In this document: positions 19,911 to 30,761 of the stretch, piece by piece
Position numbering within the stretch: position 1 is the first letter of the stretch
Layout: each line of letters starts with the position of its first letter
Assembly: GCA_001775715.1 (NCBI GenBank)
Contig: MEYC01000061.1
Span: 960 to 42,272 of the forward strand
Direction of reading: 5' to 3'
DNA: 41,313 bases
Source: Candidatus Aminicenantes bacterium RBG_16_66_30
Lineage (GTDB): Bacteria > Acidobacteriota > Aminicenantia > Aminicenantales > Saccharicenantaceae
The notes under the pieces: generated by a model
Databases searched by the model: none
What the model saw: only the letters and a program-made list of their open reading frames with translations
Told to the model about the DNA's origin: nothing
Position numbers and translations under genes: made by a program

Positions 19911-19976
19911 TAGACATCGGCCGTGCGGCTGATCCGTTAACGGAGCCGAAGGGGCCGTCATCCGGAGGCCCCACGC

Positions 19977-20195
19977 TCAATGGCAGGTGCTGCAGGACTT
20001 GGTCGAGCAGCTCGTACAGCTCGAGGAGGAGGCCTTGATCCGGCTCGAGCCGCCCCCGATACCGAAGCACGAGATCATCTTTTGGACCTCGGCCGATCCG
20101 CATTCGTCGCAGACGACGTCCTTATCCTTGCCGGGGGAAACGAGGCGCTCGAACCTCTTCCCGCACTTCCTGCATGTGTATTCGTATAAGGGCAT
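19977..20195 (-). CDS. FmdB-type zinc ribbon protein with Cys/Ser-rich tail
   Basis: MPLYEYTCRKCGKRFERLVSPGKDKDVVCDECGSAEVQKMISCFG...SCTSCSTKSCSTCH. Confidence 0.92.
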   Translation of the reverse strand: MPLYEYTCRKCGKRFERLVSPGKDKDVVCDECGSAEVQKMISCFGIGGGSSRIKASSSSCTSCSTKSCSTCH

Positions 20196-20318
20196 ATCGT
20201 CCCTATTTTACCGGAACAGCCCGTCCCGGTCCACAGGGCGTGCCGAGAGAAGTGTTATGAGCACGGAGGCTATCCCCGAATCCCCTCCGGGGCCGGGCAA
20301 GATGAAGGGGGGCAGTCC

Positions 20319-20783
20319 CTACTTGACGAGCGCGATGGCCTCGATCTCCACCTTGACGTCCCGCGGCAGCCGGGCCACCTGGACCGCGGCCCGGGCCGGG
20401 CTGGGGGCTTTGAAGAACTCGGCGTAGACCGCGTTCATCTTGGCGAAATCGTTCATGTCCTGGAGGAAGACCGTGCACTTGACGACGTCGTCGAAGGACG
20501 TTCCGGCGGCCTCGAGGACGGCCCCGAGGTTCTTGAGGACCTGGCGGGTCTGGTCCTCGATCGAGCCGGTGTTGAGCTCGCCGGTGGCCGGGTCGATGGG
20601 GATCTGGCCGGAGCAGAAGACGAAGCCGTTGGCGATGATGCCTTGAGAATAGGGGCCGATGGCCTTCGGCGCCTTGTCGGTATGGACCTGTTTTTTCATG
20701 GACTTGCTCCTTGCGTTGCCGGCGAACGCCCGGGACACGAGGGAGCCCAGGGCGGCGACGACGAAAAACGTCCGTCTGTTCAA
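20319..20783 (-). CDS. ridA: RidA / YjgF-YER057c-UK114 family protein, possibly with an N-terminal export signal
   Basis: [42 protein letters not shown]...; cytosolic start ATG 20699 has SD AAGGAG; longer TTG start 20783 adds [21 protein letters not shown]. Confidence 0.92.
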   Translation of the reverse strand: MNRRTFFVVAALGSLVSRAFAGNARSKSMKKQVHTDKAPKAIGPYSQGIIANGFVFCSGQIPIDPATGELNTGSIEDQTRQVLKNLGAVLEAAGTSFDDVVKCTVFLQDMNDFAKMNAVYAEFFKAPSPARAAVQVARLPRDVKVEIEAIALVK

Positions 20784-20805
20784 TCTCTGCGCTCTCGCCC
20801 CCGGA

Positions 20806-22260
20806 TCAGCTGGACAGCCCGTCCAGGGCCGTGGTCAGGAACGTCCAGAACTTCTCGACGGACCCGATGTGGACGTGCTCCTCGGGCGAATGGGGGTTCT
20901 TCATGGTCGGGCCGAACGAGATCATGTCCATGCCCGGGAACTTCTCGCCGATGATGCCGCACTCGAGCCCGGCGTGCACGGCGACGACCTCGGCGTCCTT
21001 CCCGAAGGTCTTGGCGTAGATCCCCTTGAGCTTCTTGAGGAGAGGGGAGTCGAGGTTGGGCATCCATCCGGGATAGCCGTCCTTGAGCTCGGCGCGCGCC
21101 CCGGCCAGCGCGCAGACGGCCTTGATGATCTCGCGGGCGGCTTCGAGGGCCGAAGCGACCGAGCTGCGCGTGCTGCAGAGGACGCTGAACTCCTTCTTCC
21201 CGGTCTTGACGATGGCCAGGTTGGTCGAAGTTTCCGTTAGCCCGGCGATCTCAGGATGCATGGCGATGACGCCGTGAGGGAGGGCGATGAGAAAATCGAC
21301 GAGGGTCCGCTGGCACTCCTGGGTTATGGCGAAATCCTTCCCCGGGGCCGGCTCGAGGGCATAGGCGGCCCCGGGCTCGACGGCCTTGAACTCGACCTGG
21401 ATCTTGTCGAAAGCCTTCTTGAAGGCCGTGGTCATGGTCCGCACTTGGACGGGCGGGCAGGCCAGCAGGGCGACGGCCTCACGGGGGATGGCGTTGTGCT
21501 TGCTGCCGCCCTCGATGCCGATGACCTCGAACTTGGCCGCCCCGAGGGCCTGGCCGAGCATGCGGGCCAGGAGCTTGATGGCGTTCCCCCGGCCCTGGTT
21601 GATGTCGAGCCCGGAGTGCCCGCCGCGGAAACCGTGGACGTGGAGCTTATAGAGGTTTTTCGAGGCCGTCTTTTTCCGCTCCAGGGGAAGGGCGAGCGTC
21701 GAATCCGCGCCGCCGGCGCAGCCGATGGTGAACGTCCCCTCGTCCTCGCTGTCGAGGTTGAGGAGCATCTTGCCGGCGAGGAAGCCCTTCTGGATCTTGT
21801 TGGCCCCGGTGAGCCCCGTCTCCTCGTCGACGGTGAAGAGGAATTCCAGGGGGCCGTGGACGAGCGACTTATCCTCCATGACGGCCAGGGCGGCGGCCAG
21901 GCCGATGCCGTTGTCCGCGCCGAGTGTCGTCCCTTGGGCGTAGAGCCAATCGCCCTTGATCTCCGTCTGGATGGGGTCCTTGGAGAAATCATGGACCTTG
22001 TCCGAGTTCTTCTCGCAGACCATGTCGAGATGGCCCTGGAGGATGGCGCCGACGGCGCCTGCGCGCCCGGCCGCGGCCGGCTTGCTGACGACGACGTTGC
22101 CGACCTTGTCGCGCTTCCCGGGCAAGCCGAGGGACGCGGCCACGCCGAGGACATAGTCGCCCAAGGCCTTTTCATGGCCCGAGCAGTGGGGGATGGTCAG
22201 GATCTTGGCGAAATGCTTCCAGAGAAGCCGGGGGTTGAGTTCTGTGAGAGAGGCTGCCAT
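20806..22260 (-). CDS. pepD: Aminoacyl-histidine dipeptidase (M20C, PepD)
   Basis: [41 protein letters not shown]...; [34 protein letters not shown]. Confidence 0.94.
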   Translation of the reverse strand: MAASLTELNPRLLWKHFAKILTIPHCSGHEKALGDYVLGVAASLGLPGKRDKVGNVVVSKPAAAGRAGAVGAILQGHLDMVCEKNSDKVHDFSKDPIQTEIKGDWLYAQGTTLGADNGIGLAAALAVMEDKSLVHGPLEFLFTVDEETGLTGANKIQKGFLAGKMLLNLDSEDEGTFTIGCAGGADSTLALPLERKKTASKNLYKLHVHGFRGGHSGLDINQGRGNAIKLLARMLGQALGAAKFEVIGIEGGSKHNAIPREAVALLACPPVQVRTMTTAFKKAFDKIQVEFKAVEPGAAYALEPAPGKDFAITQECQRTLVDFLIALPHGVIAMHPEIAGLTETSTNLAIVKTGKKEFSVLCSTRSSVASALEAAREIIKAVCALAGARAELKDGYPGWMPNLDSPLLKKLKGIYAKTFGKDAEVVAVHAGLECGIIGEKFPGMDMISFGPTMKNPHSPEEHVHIGSVEKFWTFLTTALDGLSS

Positions 22261-22355
22261 GCGATTCTCCTTGAATGGGTTGGGATGCCGAGAGGGGCAT
22301 GATGCCACAAAAAAGCGATGGATTCAAGCCGACGCGGAGGGTATAATCCGAGAAG

Positions 22356-23270
22356 ATGAGATCCGTCGTCCGTGTGCTCGCCGCCGTCCTGTTCGTCTCC
22401 TCGGCCGTGGCCTCTCCAGCCCAGGAAAGGCTCCGGATCCTCGCGACGGTTCTCCCTCTTCAGGAGTTCGCCGCGGCGATCGCGGGAGACAGGGCCGACG
22501 TCGGCCTCCTCCTGCCGGCCGGAGCCGGCGTCCACAATTGGCAGCCGAGGCCGGGGGACATCGCCCGGCTGGCCGAGTGCGATCTCCTCCTGTTCATCGG
22601 CTCGGGCCTGGAGCCGTGGCTCCCGGGCCTCATCAAGGCCATGCCGGGGCGCCGCCTCAACACGCTCGAGGCCGCGTCGAGCCTGTCGCTCCACGAGCAC
22701 GGCGAGGAGCCCGGCGGCGAGGAAGAGCACGATCACGGCGCCCTCGATCCCCATGTTTGGCTCGATTTCGAGCTCGACCTGCGGATCGTCGACCGGATCG
22801 CCCAGGAGCTCAGCCGCCTGGATCCGGCCGGGACATCCGCGTTTTCCGCCAACGCCGGGAAGCTCTCGGCCCGGCTCACGGCCCTCGACGCACGCTTCCG
22901 GGACGGCCTGGCCGGCTGCCGCGGCAAGGACCTTGTTCTCGCCGGGCACGATGCCTTCGGCTATCTCGCCCGGAGATACGGGCTCGTCCAGCGCGCCCTT
23001 TACGGGCTCAGTCCGGACTCCCAGCCCCGGCCGAAGGATATCATGACGGCCGTCGATTTCTGCAGGGAGAAGGGGATCCGGACGATCTTCTTCGAGAATT
23101 CCGTGCCCTCCGACCTTTCGAGGACGCTGGCCCGGGAGATCGGGGGCCGCGTCCTCGTGCTCCACGCCGGCCACAACCTGACCCGCGGCCAGCAGGACCG
23201 GGGCGTCGGCTTCTTCGAGCTCATGGAAGAGAACCTGGCCAGCCTCCGGGACGGCCTGGGGTGCCGCTGA
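22356..23270 (+). CDS. znuA: Zn/Mn ABC transporter periplasmic binding protein (ZnuA-like)
   Basis: Signal peptide; RILATVLPLQEFAAAIAGDRADVGLLLPAGAGVHNWQPRPGDIARL; His/acid loop HEHGEEPGGEEEHDHGALDPHVWLD. Confidence 0.93.
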   Translation: MRSVVRVLAAVLFVSSAVASPAQERLRILATVLPLQEFAAAIAGDRADVGLLLPAGAGVHNWQPRPGDIARLAECDLLLFIGSGLEPWLPGLIKAMPGRRLNTLEAASSLSLHEHGEEPGGEEEHDHGALDPHVWLDFELDLRIVDRIAQELSRLDPAGTSAFSANAGKLSARLTALDARFRDGLAGCRGKDLVLAGHDAFGYLARRYGLVQRALYGLSPDSQPRPKDIMTAVDFCREKGIRTIFFENSVPSDLSRTLAREIGGRVLVLHAGHNLTRGQQDRGVGFFELMEENLASLRDGLGCR

Positions 23271-23274
23271 GCCC

Positions 23275-24018
23275 ATGGACATCGTCGTTCTCCGCGGCGT
23301 CTCTTTCGCGTATGACGGGACGCCCGTCCTCGTCGGCATCGATCTCACGATCAAGGAGGGCGATTTCCTGGCCGTCATCGGGCCCAACGGCTCGGGCAAG
23401 ACGACCCTGGTCAAGGTCATCCTCGGACTCCTCCAGCCGGCCGAGGGAAAGGTCGAGCTCTTCGGAAAGCCCCCCGGGAGCCTTTCCGATCGGGGGAGGA
23501 TCGGATACGTCCCTCAGAAGGCGACGCACATCGATCCCTATTTCCCGGCCTCGGTCGAGGAAGTCGTCGGCATGGCCCTCCTCTCGGAGAGCCGGCCCCG
23601 GGCCGCGGCGGGGCGGGAACGGCGCGGCCGGGTCCTCCGGGCCCTCGAGGTCGTCGGCATGGGCGAATTCGGGCGATGGCCCGTCGGCCGCCTCTCGGGA
23701 GGGCAGCAGCAGCGCGTCTTCATCGCCCGGGCCCTGGTCACGTCGCCGAAGATCCTCTTTCTCGACGAGCCGACGACCGGCGTCGACGCCGAGACCCAGA
23801 CGTCGTTCTACGACATGCTCGACCGCCTCAACCGGCAGGAGGGTCTGACCATCGTCCTCATCACCCACGATATCGGCATCGTCAACAAACACGTCACGAG
23901 CGTCGCCTGCCTCAACCAGCGGCTCGCTTACCACGGCACCCACGCGGAGTTCTGCCGCTCGGACGTCTTTCGGGACATGGTCAGCCGCGGCGATCATCTC
24001 ATCGCCCACGAGCATTGA
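23275..24018 (+). CDS. znuC: Zn/Mn ABC transporter ATP-binding protein
   Basis: GPNGSGKTTLVKVILGLLQP; LSGGQQQRVFIARALV; ILFLDEPTTGVD. Confidence 0.95.
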   Translation: MDIVVLRGVSFAYDGTPVLVGIDLTIKEGDFLAVIGPNGSGKTTLVKVILGLLQPAEGKVELFGKPPGSLSDRGRIGYVPQKATHIDPYFPASVEEVVGMALLSESRPRAAAGRERRGRVLRALEVVGMGEFGRWPVGRLSGGQQQRVFIARALVTSPKILFLDEPTTGVDAETQTSFYDMLDRLNRQEGLTIVLITHDIGIVNKHVTSVACLNQRLAYHGTHAEFCRSDVFRDMVSRGDHLIAHEH

Positions 24019-24025
24019 CAAGCCG

Positions 24026-24847
24026 ATGCACGCCCTTTTCGCCTACGGATTCCTCCAGCGGGCCTTCCTGGCCGGCGTCCTGATCGCCGTCGCCTGCGCC
24101 GTCCTGGGCCTGTTCCTCATCCTGCGCAAGGACGCGATGATCGGCCACGGCCTGGCCCACATCGCCTTCGCCGGCGTGGCCCTCGGCCTCTTCCTGAACG
24201 TCCTGCCCCTCGTCGCCGCCCTGGCCGTGGCCGTCGCCGCGGCCATCGCGGTCATGAGGCTCAAGGACCGGGCCGGCCTCCACGGGGACACGGCGATCGG
24301 CATCTTCAGCAGCCTGGGCCTGGCCGTCGGGGTCCTGCTCGCGTCGCTCGCCCGGAGCTTCAACGTCGAGCTCATGGCCTATCTCTTCGGGGACATCCTG
24401 GCCATCGAGCCGATCGAGGTCGTCCTGACGCTCGTCCTGGCCGCGGCCGTGCTCATCGTCGTCAGGTTGAACTACGCCAAGCTCCTCTACATGACCTTCG
24501 ACCGGGAGTCGGCGCGCGCGGCCGGCGTGCGGGTCGGCCGGCTGGACACGCTCCTCATGGTCCTCACGGCCGTCACCATCGTCCTGGGCATGAAGATCGC
24601 CGGGATCCTGCTCGTGGCGGCGCTCATCGTCATCCCGGCGGCCGCCGGGCTTCAGGTCGCCGGGAGCTTCCGTTCGGCCGTGCGGGCTTCTATCGCCGTG
24701 GCCGTGGCATCGGTCGCGGGCGGGCTCGGCCTCTCTCTCGCCCTCAACATCCCGGCCTCGGCTGCGATCGTCGTCCTCTGTTTCCTGGCCTTCGCGGCCT
24801 TCTCCCTAGGGAAAAGAGGCCGGGCGATCCGCCCCGGCCCGGGATAG
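24026..24847 (+). CDS. znuB: Zn/Mn ABC transporter permease
   Basis: MHALFAYGFLQRAFLAGVLIAVACAVLGLFLILRKDAMIGHGLAHIAFAGVALGLFL... (ABC-3 family). Confidence 0.95.
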   Translation: MHALFAYGFLQRAFLAGVLIAVACAVLGLFLILRKDAMIGHGLAHIAFAGVALGLFLNVLPLVAALAVAVAAAIAVMRLKDRAGLHGDTAIGIFSSLGLAVGVLLASLARSFNVELMAYLFGDILAIEPIEVVLTLVLAAAVLIVVRLNYAKLLYMTFDRESARAAGVRVGRLDTLLMVLTAVTIVLGMKIAGILLVAALIVIPAAAGLQVAGSFRSAVRASIAVAVASVAGGLGLSLALNIPASAAIVVLCFLAFAAFSLGKRGRAIRPGPG

Positions 24848-24849
24848 GG

Positions 24850-26532
24850 TCAGGCCTTCGGCCCGCCCAAGGCCCGGGTGACGATGTCCTTGACGGCCTT
24901 CGCTTCTTTGTCGAGGGACTTCTTGAGCTTGGCCGCCTCCCGCCTCACCCGGGCGGTGAACGCCGCGTCCTTGATCCCGGAGAGATTGATGAGGACGTTG
25001 TAGTAAGCCCCTTCGCCCGCCGCCTGTCCGGCCAGCCCGCCGACCCCGGCGTCGCTGACGGAGTTCCGGTTCCCCTTGGCCGCCGCGACCTTGGCCAAGG
25101 CGACCGCCTCGACGGACTTCTCGAGGACCTCGAGCGGAACGAGGGTGGCCTCCTTGTTCGCCTCTTCGACGGCCCGCTCCTTCTCCTCGGCCTGCTCGGG
25201 GGTCGTCTTGGGCAGCCGGAAGGCCTCCATAACCTTGTTGAATGCCGTCGTGTCCCGGTCCACGGCCCCCAGGAGAGCGTCCTTGAGCTCTTGGGCCCGA
25301 ACGGCCGTCGCGATCATTTCCGGCCGCGCGGCTTCGTATTCCTTCTTTCCGGCCGTCAGGTTGGCCACCATGGCCGACAGGGCCGCGGAGAGGGCTCCGC
25401 AGAGGGCGGCGACGCTCCCGCCGCCCGGGGCCGGTGAATCCGTGGACAGCTCATCGACGAATCCGCGCAGGGTCATGGCGACGAGGGCGGCGCCTTCCTC
25501 GCGGAACTGGTATTCGATGATCTTCTTATCGGGATCGAACGGGACGACGTCGCTCAGTCCTAGGGACCGGACCGCGACGCGGATGAGCTCGCCTTCGGGG
25601 ACGCCGGGGCTCTTCCCCTGCTTCGCGATATAGTATCGGCCGGCCATGAGCAGGGCTTCCTTGGGGATGAGGCCGACAAGCTCGCTGCCCGTCACCCGCA
25701 GGCCGAGCTTGCCGGCCAGGCGGCGGGCCTCGTCGAAGACGACATGCACGGGCGTGACCCTGAAATTCGTGAAATTGACCGAGATCTGGGCCAGGCCGTA
25801 GTCTTCGACGTACCAGCCGACCGACTTGACCTCCTTGAACCGTCCGGGCAGCTTGACCGCGCCGCCGCGCTTGTCCCTGACGATGTTGCCGTCCCTGTCG
25901 CGCTTGGCCCGGCCGCTCTCCCGCAGGCTCAGGGCGATCTCATGCGCGAGCTTGCGGTCGCGGGTATTGAGGTTGATGTTGTAGGCGATGAGGAACTCGC
26001 GGGCGCCGATGACCGTCGCCCCGGACCTGGGGTTGAAGACGGCCTCTCCGAAATCGGGGGCCCAGCGGCGGTCCTTGAGCTTCTCGGACAGGCCCTCGTA
26101 CTCGCCGGCCCGGACGACGGCCAGATTGCGGCGCTCCGGCTTGCGGGCCGCGGCCTCGTAGAGGTAAACGGGAATGCCGAGCTCGGCCGCGACCCGGGCG
26201 CCGAGCTCGCCGGCCAGCCGCACGCAGTCCTCCATGGTCACGCCGGAGACGGGCACGAACGGGCAGACATCGGTGGCCCCGATGCGGCTATGGGCGCCCT
26301 TGTGGCCGCGCATGTCGATGACCTCGGCGGCCTTGGCGATGGCCCGGAACGCGGCCTCCTTGACGGCTTCGGGCGTTCCGATGAAGGTCACCACAGTCCG
26401 GTTCGTCGAGGCCCCCGGATCGACGTCGAGCAGCTTGACCCCCGGGACAGCCTCGATCTCGCGGGTGATGGCCCCGATCTTCTCCCGGTCCCGGCCTTCG
26501 CTGAAATTGGGGACGCATTCGACGAGCTTCAT
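24850..26532 (-). CDS. ftcD: Glutamate formimidoyltransferase / formimidotetrahydrofolate cyclodeaminase fusion
   Basis: MKLVECVPNFSEGRDREKIGAITREIEAVPGVKLLDVDPGASTNRTVVTFIG...; cyclodeaminase domain VDELSTDSPAPGGGSVAALCGALSAALSAMVANLT. Confidence 0.95.
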   Translation of the reverse strand: MKLVECVPNFSEGRDREKIGAITREIEAVPGVKLLDVDPGASTNRTVVTFIGTPEAVKEAAFRAIAKAAEVIDMRGHKGAHSRIGATDVCPFVPVSGVTMEDCVRLAGELGARVAAELGIPVYLYEAAARKPERRNLAVVRAGEYEGLSEKLKDRRWAPDFGEAVFNPRSGATVIGAREFLIAYNINLNTRDRKLAHEIALSLRESGRAKRDRDGNIVRDKRGGAVKLPGRFKEVKSVGWYVEDYGLAQISVNFTNFRVTPVHVVFDEARRLAGKLGLRVTGSELVGLIPKEALLMAGRYYIAKQGKSPGVPEGELIRVAVRSLGLSDVVPFDPDKKIIEYQFREEGAALVAMTLRGFVDELSTDSPAPGGGSVAALCGALSAALSAMVANLTAGKKEYEAARPEMIATAVRAQELKDALLGAVDRDTTAFNKVMEAFRLPKTTPEQAEEKERAVEEANKEATLVPLEVLEKSVEAVALAKVAAAKGNRNSVSDAGVGGLAGQAAGEGAYYNVLINLSGIKDAAFTARVRREAAKLKKSLDKEAKAVKDIVTRALGGPKA

Positions 26533-28016
26533 GGCGACTCTCCTTTGCGCAGCGTGCGCGCGAGCTTTCCGGTGGTGTCGTAGACCTCGACCGTTTCGAA
26601 CTCGGCGGACAAGGGTCCGAGCCACTCGGGCCGGCCGACGATGACGATGAGGGGCCTGGCCGCGAGGTGCCGCCGCGCGGCCTCCCGGACCTGCTCGGCG
26701 TTGACCTGCTTGTAGCGCTCCCGGCCCTTGTCCCAGTGGGATTCGTCGAGGCCGAGGGCGACGTACCGGGCCATCCAATCCGAGAAGCCTTGAGGGGATT
26801 CGACGTGCATCGGCAGGTTGCCGATGAGGTATGACTTGGCCTCCTCGATCTCGGAAGGGGCGGCCGGCCCGGCGGCGAGCGCATTGATCTCGCGGACGAT
26901 CTCCCGCGCGGCCGGAACGATGGCCTCGGGCCGGACGAGGGCCCTGGCCCAATAAACGCCGCAGGACCGGAAGAACTCCGTCTCGCTGAAGGCGTAATAC
27001 GCGTAGCCTTTGGACTCGCGCAGGTTCATGAATAGGCGGCTCCGGGTCGTCCCGCCGAGGATCTGCTTGAGGACGAGGAAGGGGAAAAAGTCCGGATCCG
27101 AAGCGTCCATGATGACGTTGCCGGCGAAGACCGACGCGTTGGCGACGTCCGGGGCTTCGACGTAGCAGACCCGGTCCCGGACTTGGGGAGCGGGCGGGGG
27201 GACGGTGGGGAGGGCGAGGGGCGGGGCCGCCCACGCGCCGAAATGGCTGGCGACCTTCTTCGACGTGGTCTCGACGTCGATGTCCCCGGAGACCAGCACG
27301 GCGGCATTCGCCGGCCTGTAGAAGACGCCGTAGAAGGCGGCGACGTCCTTGGCCGTGATGAACTTGATGACATCCTCGGCGTAGGTGGCTGTCCGATAGG
27401 GGTGGCCCTCGAAAAGGACGCGAAGGAGATGTTTCCAGGCGAGGACCTCCGGGTCCTTCTTCTGTGCCTGGAGCTCCTGGAACACCTCCCTCCGCACGGC
27501 GCCGAGCTCGCGCTCCGAGAACGCCGATTCGAGGACGAGGACCCTCAGGACATAAATGGCCCGGTCCATCTGTTCGGGAAGCACGCGCAGGGACAGGACC
27601 GTGTAATCCATGAGGATGGTCGCGGCGAATTCCGTGCCCATGGCCTCGACCATGTTCTCGAGATACTCGGCCGATAATCTCCTCGTGCCCTTGCCGATCA
27701 TTCGGGCCGTCACGGCGGCCAGACCGGGGAGCCCGGGCGGTGAGTCGGCTTCGCCGGCCCGAACGACGAACTGCAAAGTGATCTCGGGAGAACCGGTCCG
27801 GGCGGCGCAGGCCACGGTGAGCCCGTTGGAGAGGACTGTCCTCTCGACCGCCGGCAGCTTGAGCTCGACGGGCTGGGCGTCGGGCAGGGGAGGGGTTCTC
27901 CGGAATCTCTCCTGGCCCGGCGCGGGGACCGCGGTCAGCAGGCCCGCGAGGGCCGCGACGGCGAGAGGACCGGCGCCCCGGACCGCCGACGGACGCGTGC
28001 GGCACGGACCGCTCAT
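26529..28016 (-). CDS. M16 family peptidase-like protein, no HxxEH (subunit B)
   Basis: VLSNGLTVACAARTGSPEITLQFVVRAGEADSPPGLPGLAAVTARMIGKGTRRLSAEYLENMVEAMGTEF...; His motif replaced by LAAVTARM. Confidence 0.9.
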   Translation of the reverse strand: MSGPCRTRPSAVRGAGPLAVAALAGLLTAVPAPGQERFRRTPPLPDAQPVELKLPAVERTVLSNGLTVACAARTGSPEITLQFVVRAGEADSPPGLPGLAAVTARMIGKGTRRLSAEYLENMVEAMGTEFAATILMDYTVLSLRVLPEQMDRAIYVLRVLVLESAFSERELGAVRREVFQELQAQKKDPEVLAWKHLLRVLFEGHPYRTATYAEDVIKFITAKDVAAFYGVFYRPANAAVLVSGDIDVETTSKKVASHFGAWAAPPLALPTVPPPAPQVRDRVCYVEAPDVANASVFAGNVIMDASDPDFFPFLVLKQILGGTTRSRLFMNLRESKGYAYYAFSETEFFRSCGVYWARALVRPEAIVPAAREIVREINALAAGPAAPSEIEEAKSYLIGNLPMHVESPQGFSDWMARYVALGLDESHWDKGRERYKQVNAEQVREAARRHLAARPLIVIVGRPEWLGPLSAEFETVEVYDTTGKLARTLRKGESP

Positions 28017-29350
28017 CGGGGACCCAGCTCCAGGAGGACCATGTTCTGGGGCGTGAAATACTTGCTGACGAAGGCGAGGAGGGCCGGCGGCTCGACCCGG
28101 ATGGCCCTCTCCAGATCCTCGCCCAGGGAGGCCAGGGCCGTCCCGGCGAAGGCGGCGTCGATGATGAACAGGGCCTTGCCGCGGAGCGTCGAGACCCGGT
28201 CGAAATAGCTCAGCCGATAACGCCGCCGGGCCCGCCCGATCTCGTCCTGGGACACGGTGTTGAAGCGGAGCTTGTCGATCTCCGCGAGGATGGCCCGCTC
28301 GGCCCGGTCGACGAGGAGCGCGTTCGTATTGAGGCTGAAGATCTTCAGGGCGGCGACCGAGGGCCTTTCGTCAAGGACGGCGCTGACGTCGTGGGAGGTT
28401 CTGTCGCGCCGTAGGAGCCGGTTCCTCAGACGCGCGGCGTCCCCTTCGAACAGCAGGCAGACGAGGATCCTGAGAACGTCGATCTCGCCGGGCTGGAGCG
28501 GGAAGAATCGGAAGCCCATATGGAAACCCGCGTTGGGCACGGAGATCGGAGCGAACCTGACGACGGCCTCGCTCGACCTCTTGAATTCGGGACGGGGAAG
28601 ATCGGGGACCGCGGCCCCCGGCGGAATGGAATCGAAGTATCGGGCCACGAGCTCCTTCGTCCGGACGGGATCGATGTCGCCGACGATGGCGAGGACGGCG
28701 TTGTTGGGCACGTAGTGGGCCCGGTGGAAGGCCAAGACCTCGGCTTCCGAGAGGCCCATCAGCTCCTCGCCCGATCCGATCAACGGGTGGCCGTAGGGGA
28801 AATCGGGGAAGACGAGCCGGTCGAACTCGACGAAGCTCGTGAGATACGGATCGGAGGCCACCCGCTCGCGGTGCCCCTCGACGATCTCGCTCCGCGTCCT
28901 TTCGATGGCCGCGGCGGTGATGGACAGCGATTTCATCCTGTCGGATTCGAGCCACAGCGCCAGGGCGAGGTAGTTCGAGGGCAGGGTCTCGTAGAACAAG
29001 GCCTTGTCGACCGTCGTCGTCGCGTTGAGCTCGCCGCCGACCTTCTGGACAAAGCCGACGTGCTGGAAGGGTCCGACGTTCTCCGATCCTTGGAACATCA
29101 GGTTCTCGAGGAGATACGCCAGGCCCTCCTGGCCCGGCTTCTCGCGGATGGTCCCGGCTCCGTAGCCGACGGCGACCGTGACCAGGGGGAGGCGCGCGTC
29201 CACGGCGAGGTAAACCCGCAGGCCGTTCCTCAGCCGAAAATCTTCGACGGGGAATCCGAGCGCGTTCCGGACCGGGCCCTGTCCGTCCGCGGCCGGGGCG
29301 CTCCCGGCGGCGAGGATGACGAGAAGAAGGACGCCCGCCGCTCTTTTCAT
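28013..29350 (-). CDS. M16 family peptidase-like protein with degenerate motif YLLEN
   Basis: FRLRNGLRVYLAVDARLPLVTVAVGYGAGTIREKPGQEGLAYLLENLMFQGSENV...; 4-nt overlap with the next gene. Confidence 0.9.
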   Translation of the reverse strand: MKRAAGVLLLVILAAGSAPAADGQGPVRNALGFPVEDFRLRNGLRVYLAVDARLPLVTVAVGYGAGTIREKPGQEGLAYLLENLMFQGSENVGPFQHVGFVQKVGGELNATTTVDKALFYETLPSNYLALALWLESDRMKSLSITAAAIERTRSEIVEGHRERVASDPYLTSFVEFDRLVFPDFPYGHPLIGSGEELMGLSEAEVLAFHRAHYVPNNAVLAIVGDIDPVRTKELVARYFDSIPPGAAVPDLPRPEFKRSSEAVVRFAPISVPNAGFHMGFRFFPLQPGEIDVLRILVCLLFEGDAARLRNRLLRRDRTSHDVSAVLDERPSVAALKIFSLNTNALLVDRAERAILAEIDKLRFNTVSQDEIGRARRRYRLSYFDRVSTLRGKALFIIDAAFAGTALASLGEDLERAIRVEPPALLAFVSKYFTPQNMVLLELGPR

Positions 29351-29392
29351 GATTGCCGTCCGGCTCCGGAGCCGAACGGACCCTTACAATAG

Positions 29393-30736
<1,344 letters not shown>

Positions 30737-30741
30737 GCGAG

Positions 30742-30761
30742 GGCCCGTCCTAAACGGGGCC
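30742..30761. terminator. Small hairpin between convergent ahcY and TPR gene
   Basis: GGCCCGT (30742-30748) cctaa ACGGGGCC (30754-30761, one bulged G). Confidence 0.35.

Noticed and set aside
22193-23848. 551-aa plus ORF across znuA/znuC
   Set aside because: Alternate-frame Arg/Pro/Ser-rich translation of znuA-znuC; real genes are in other frames.
26533-28005. N-terminal half of the 1051-aa ORF fused ahead of FtcD
   Set aside because: Out-of-frame reading of the M16 gene; FtcD clearly starts at ATG 26532.
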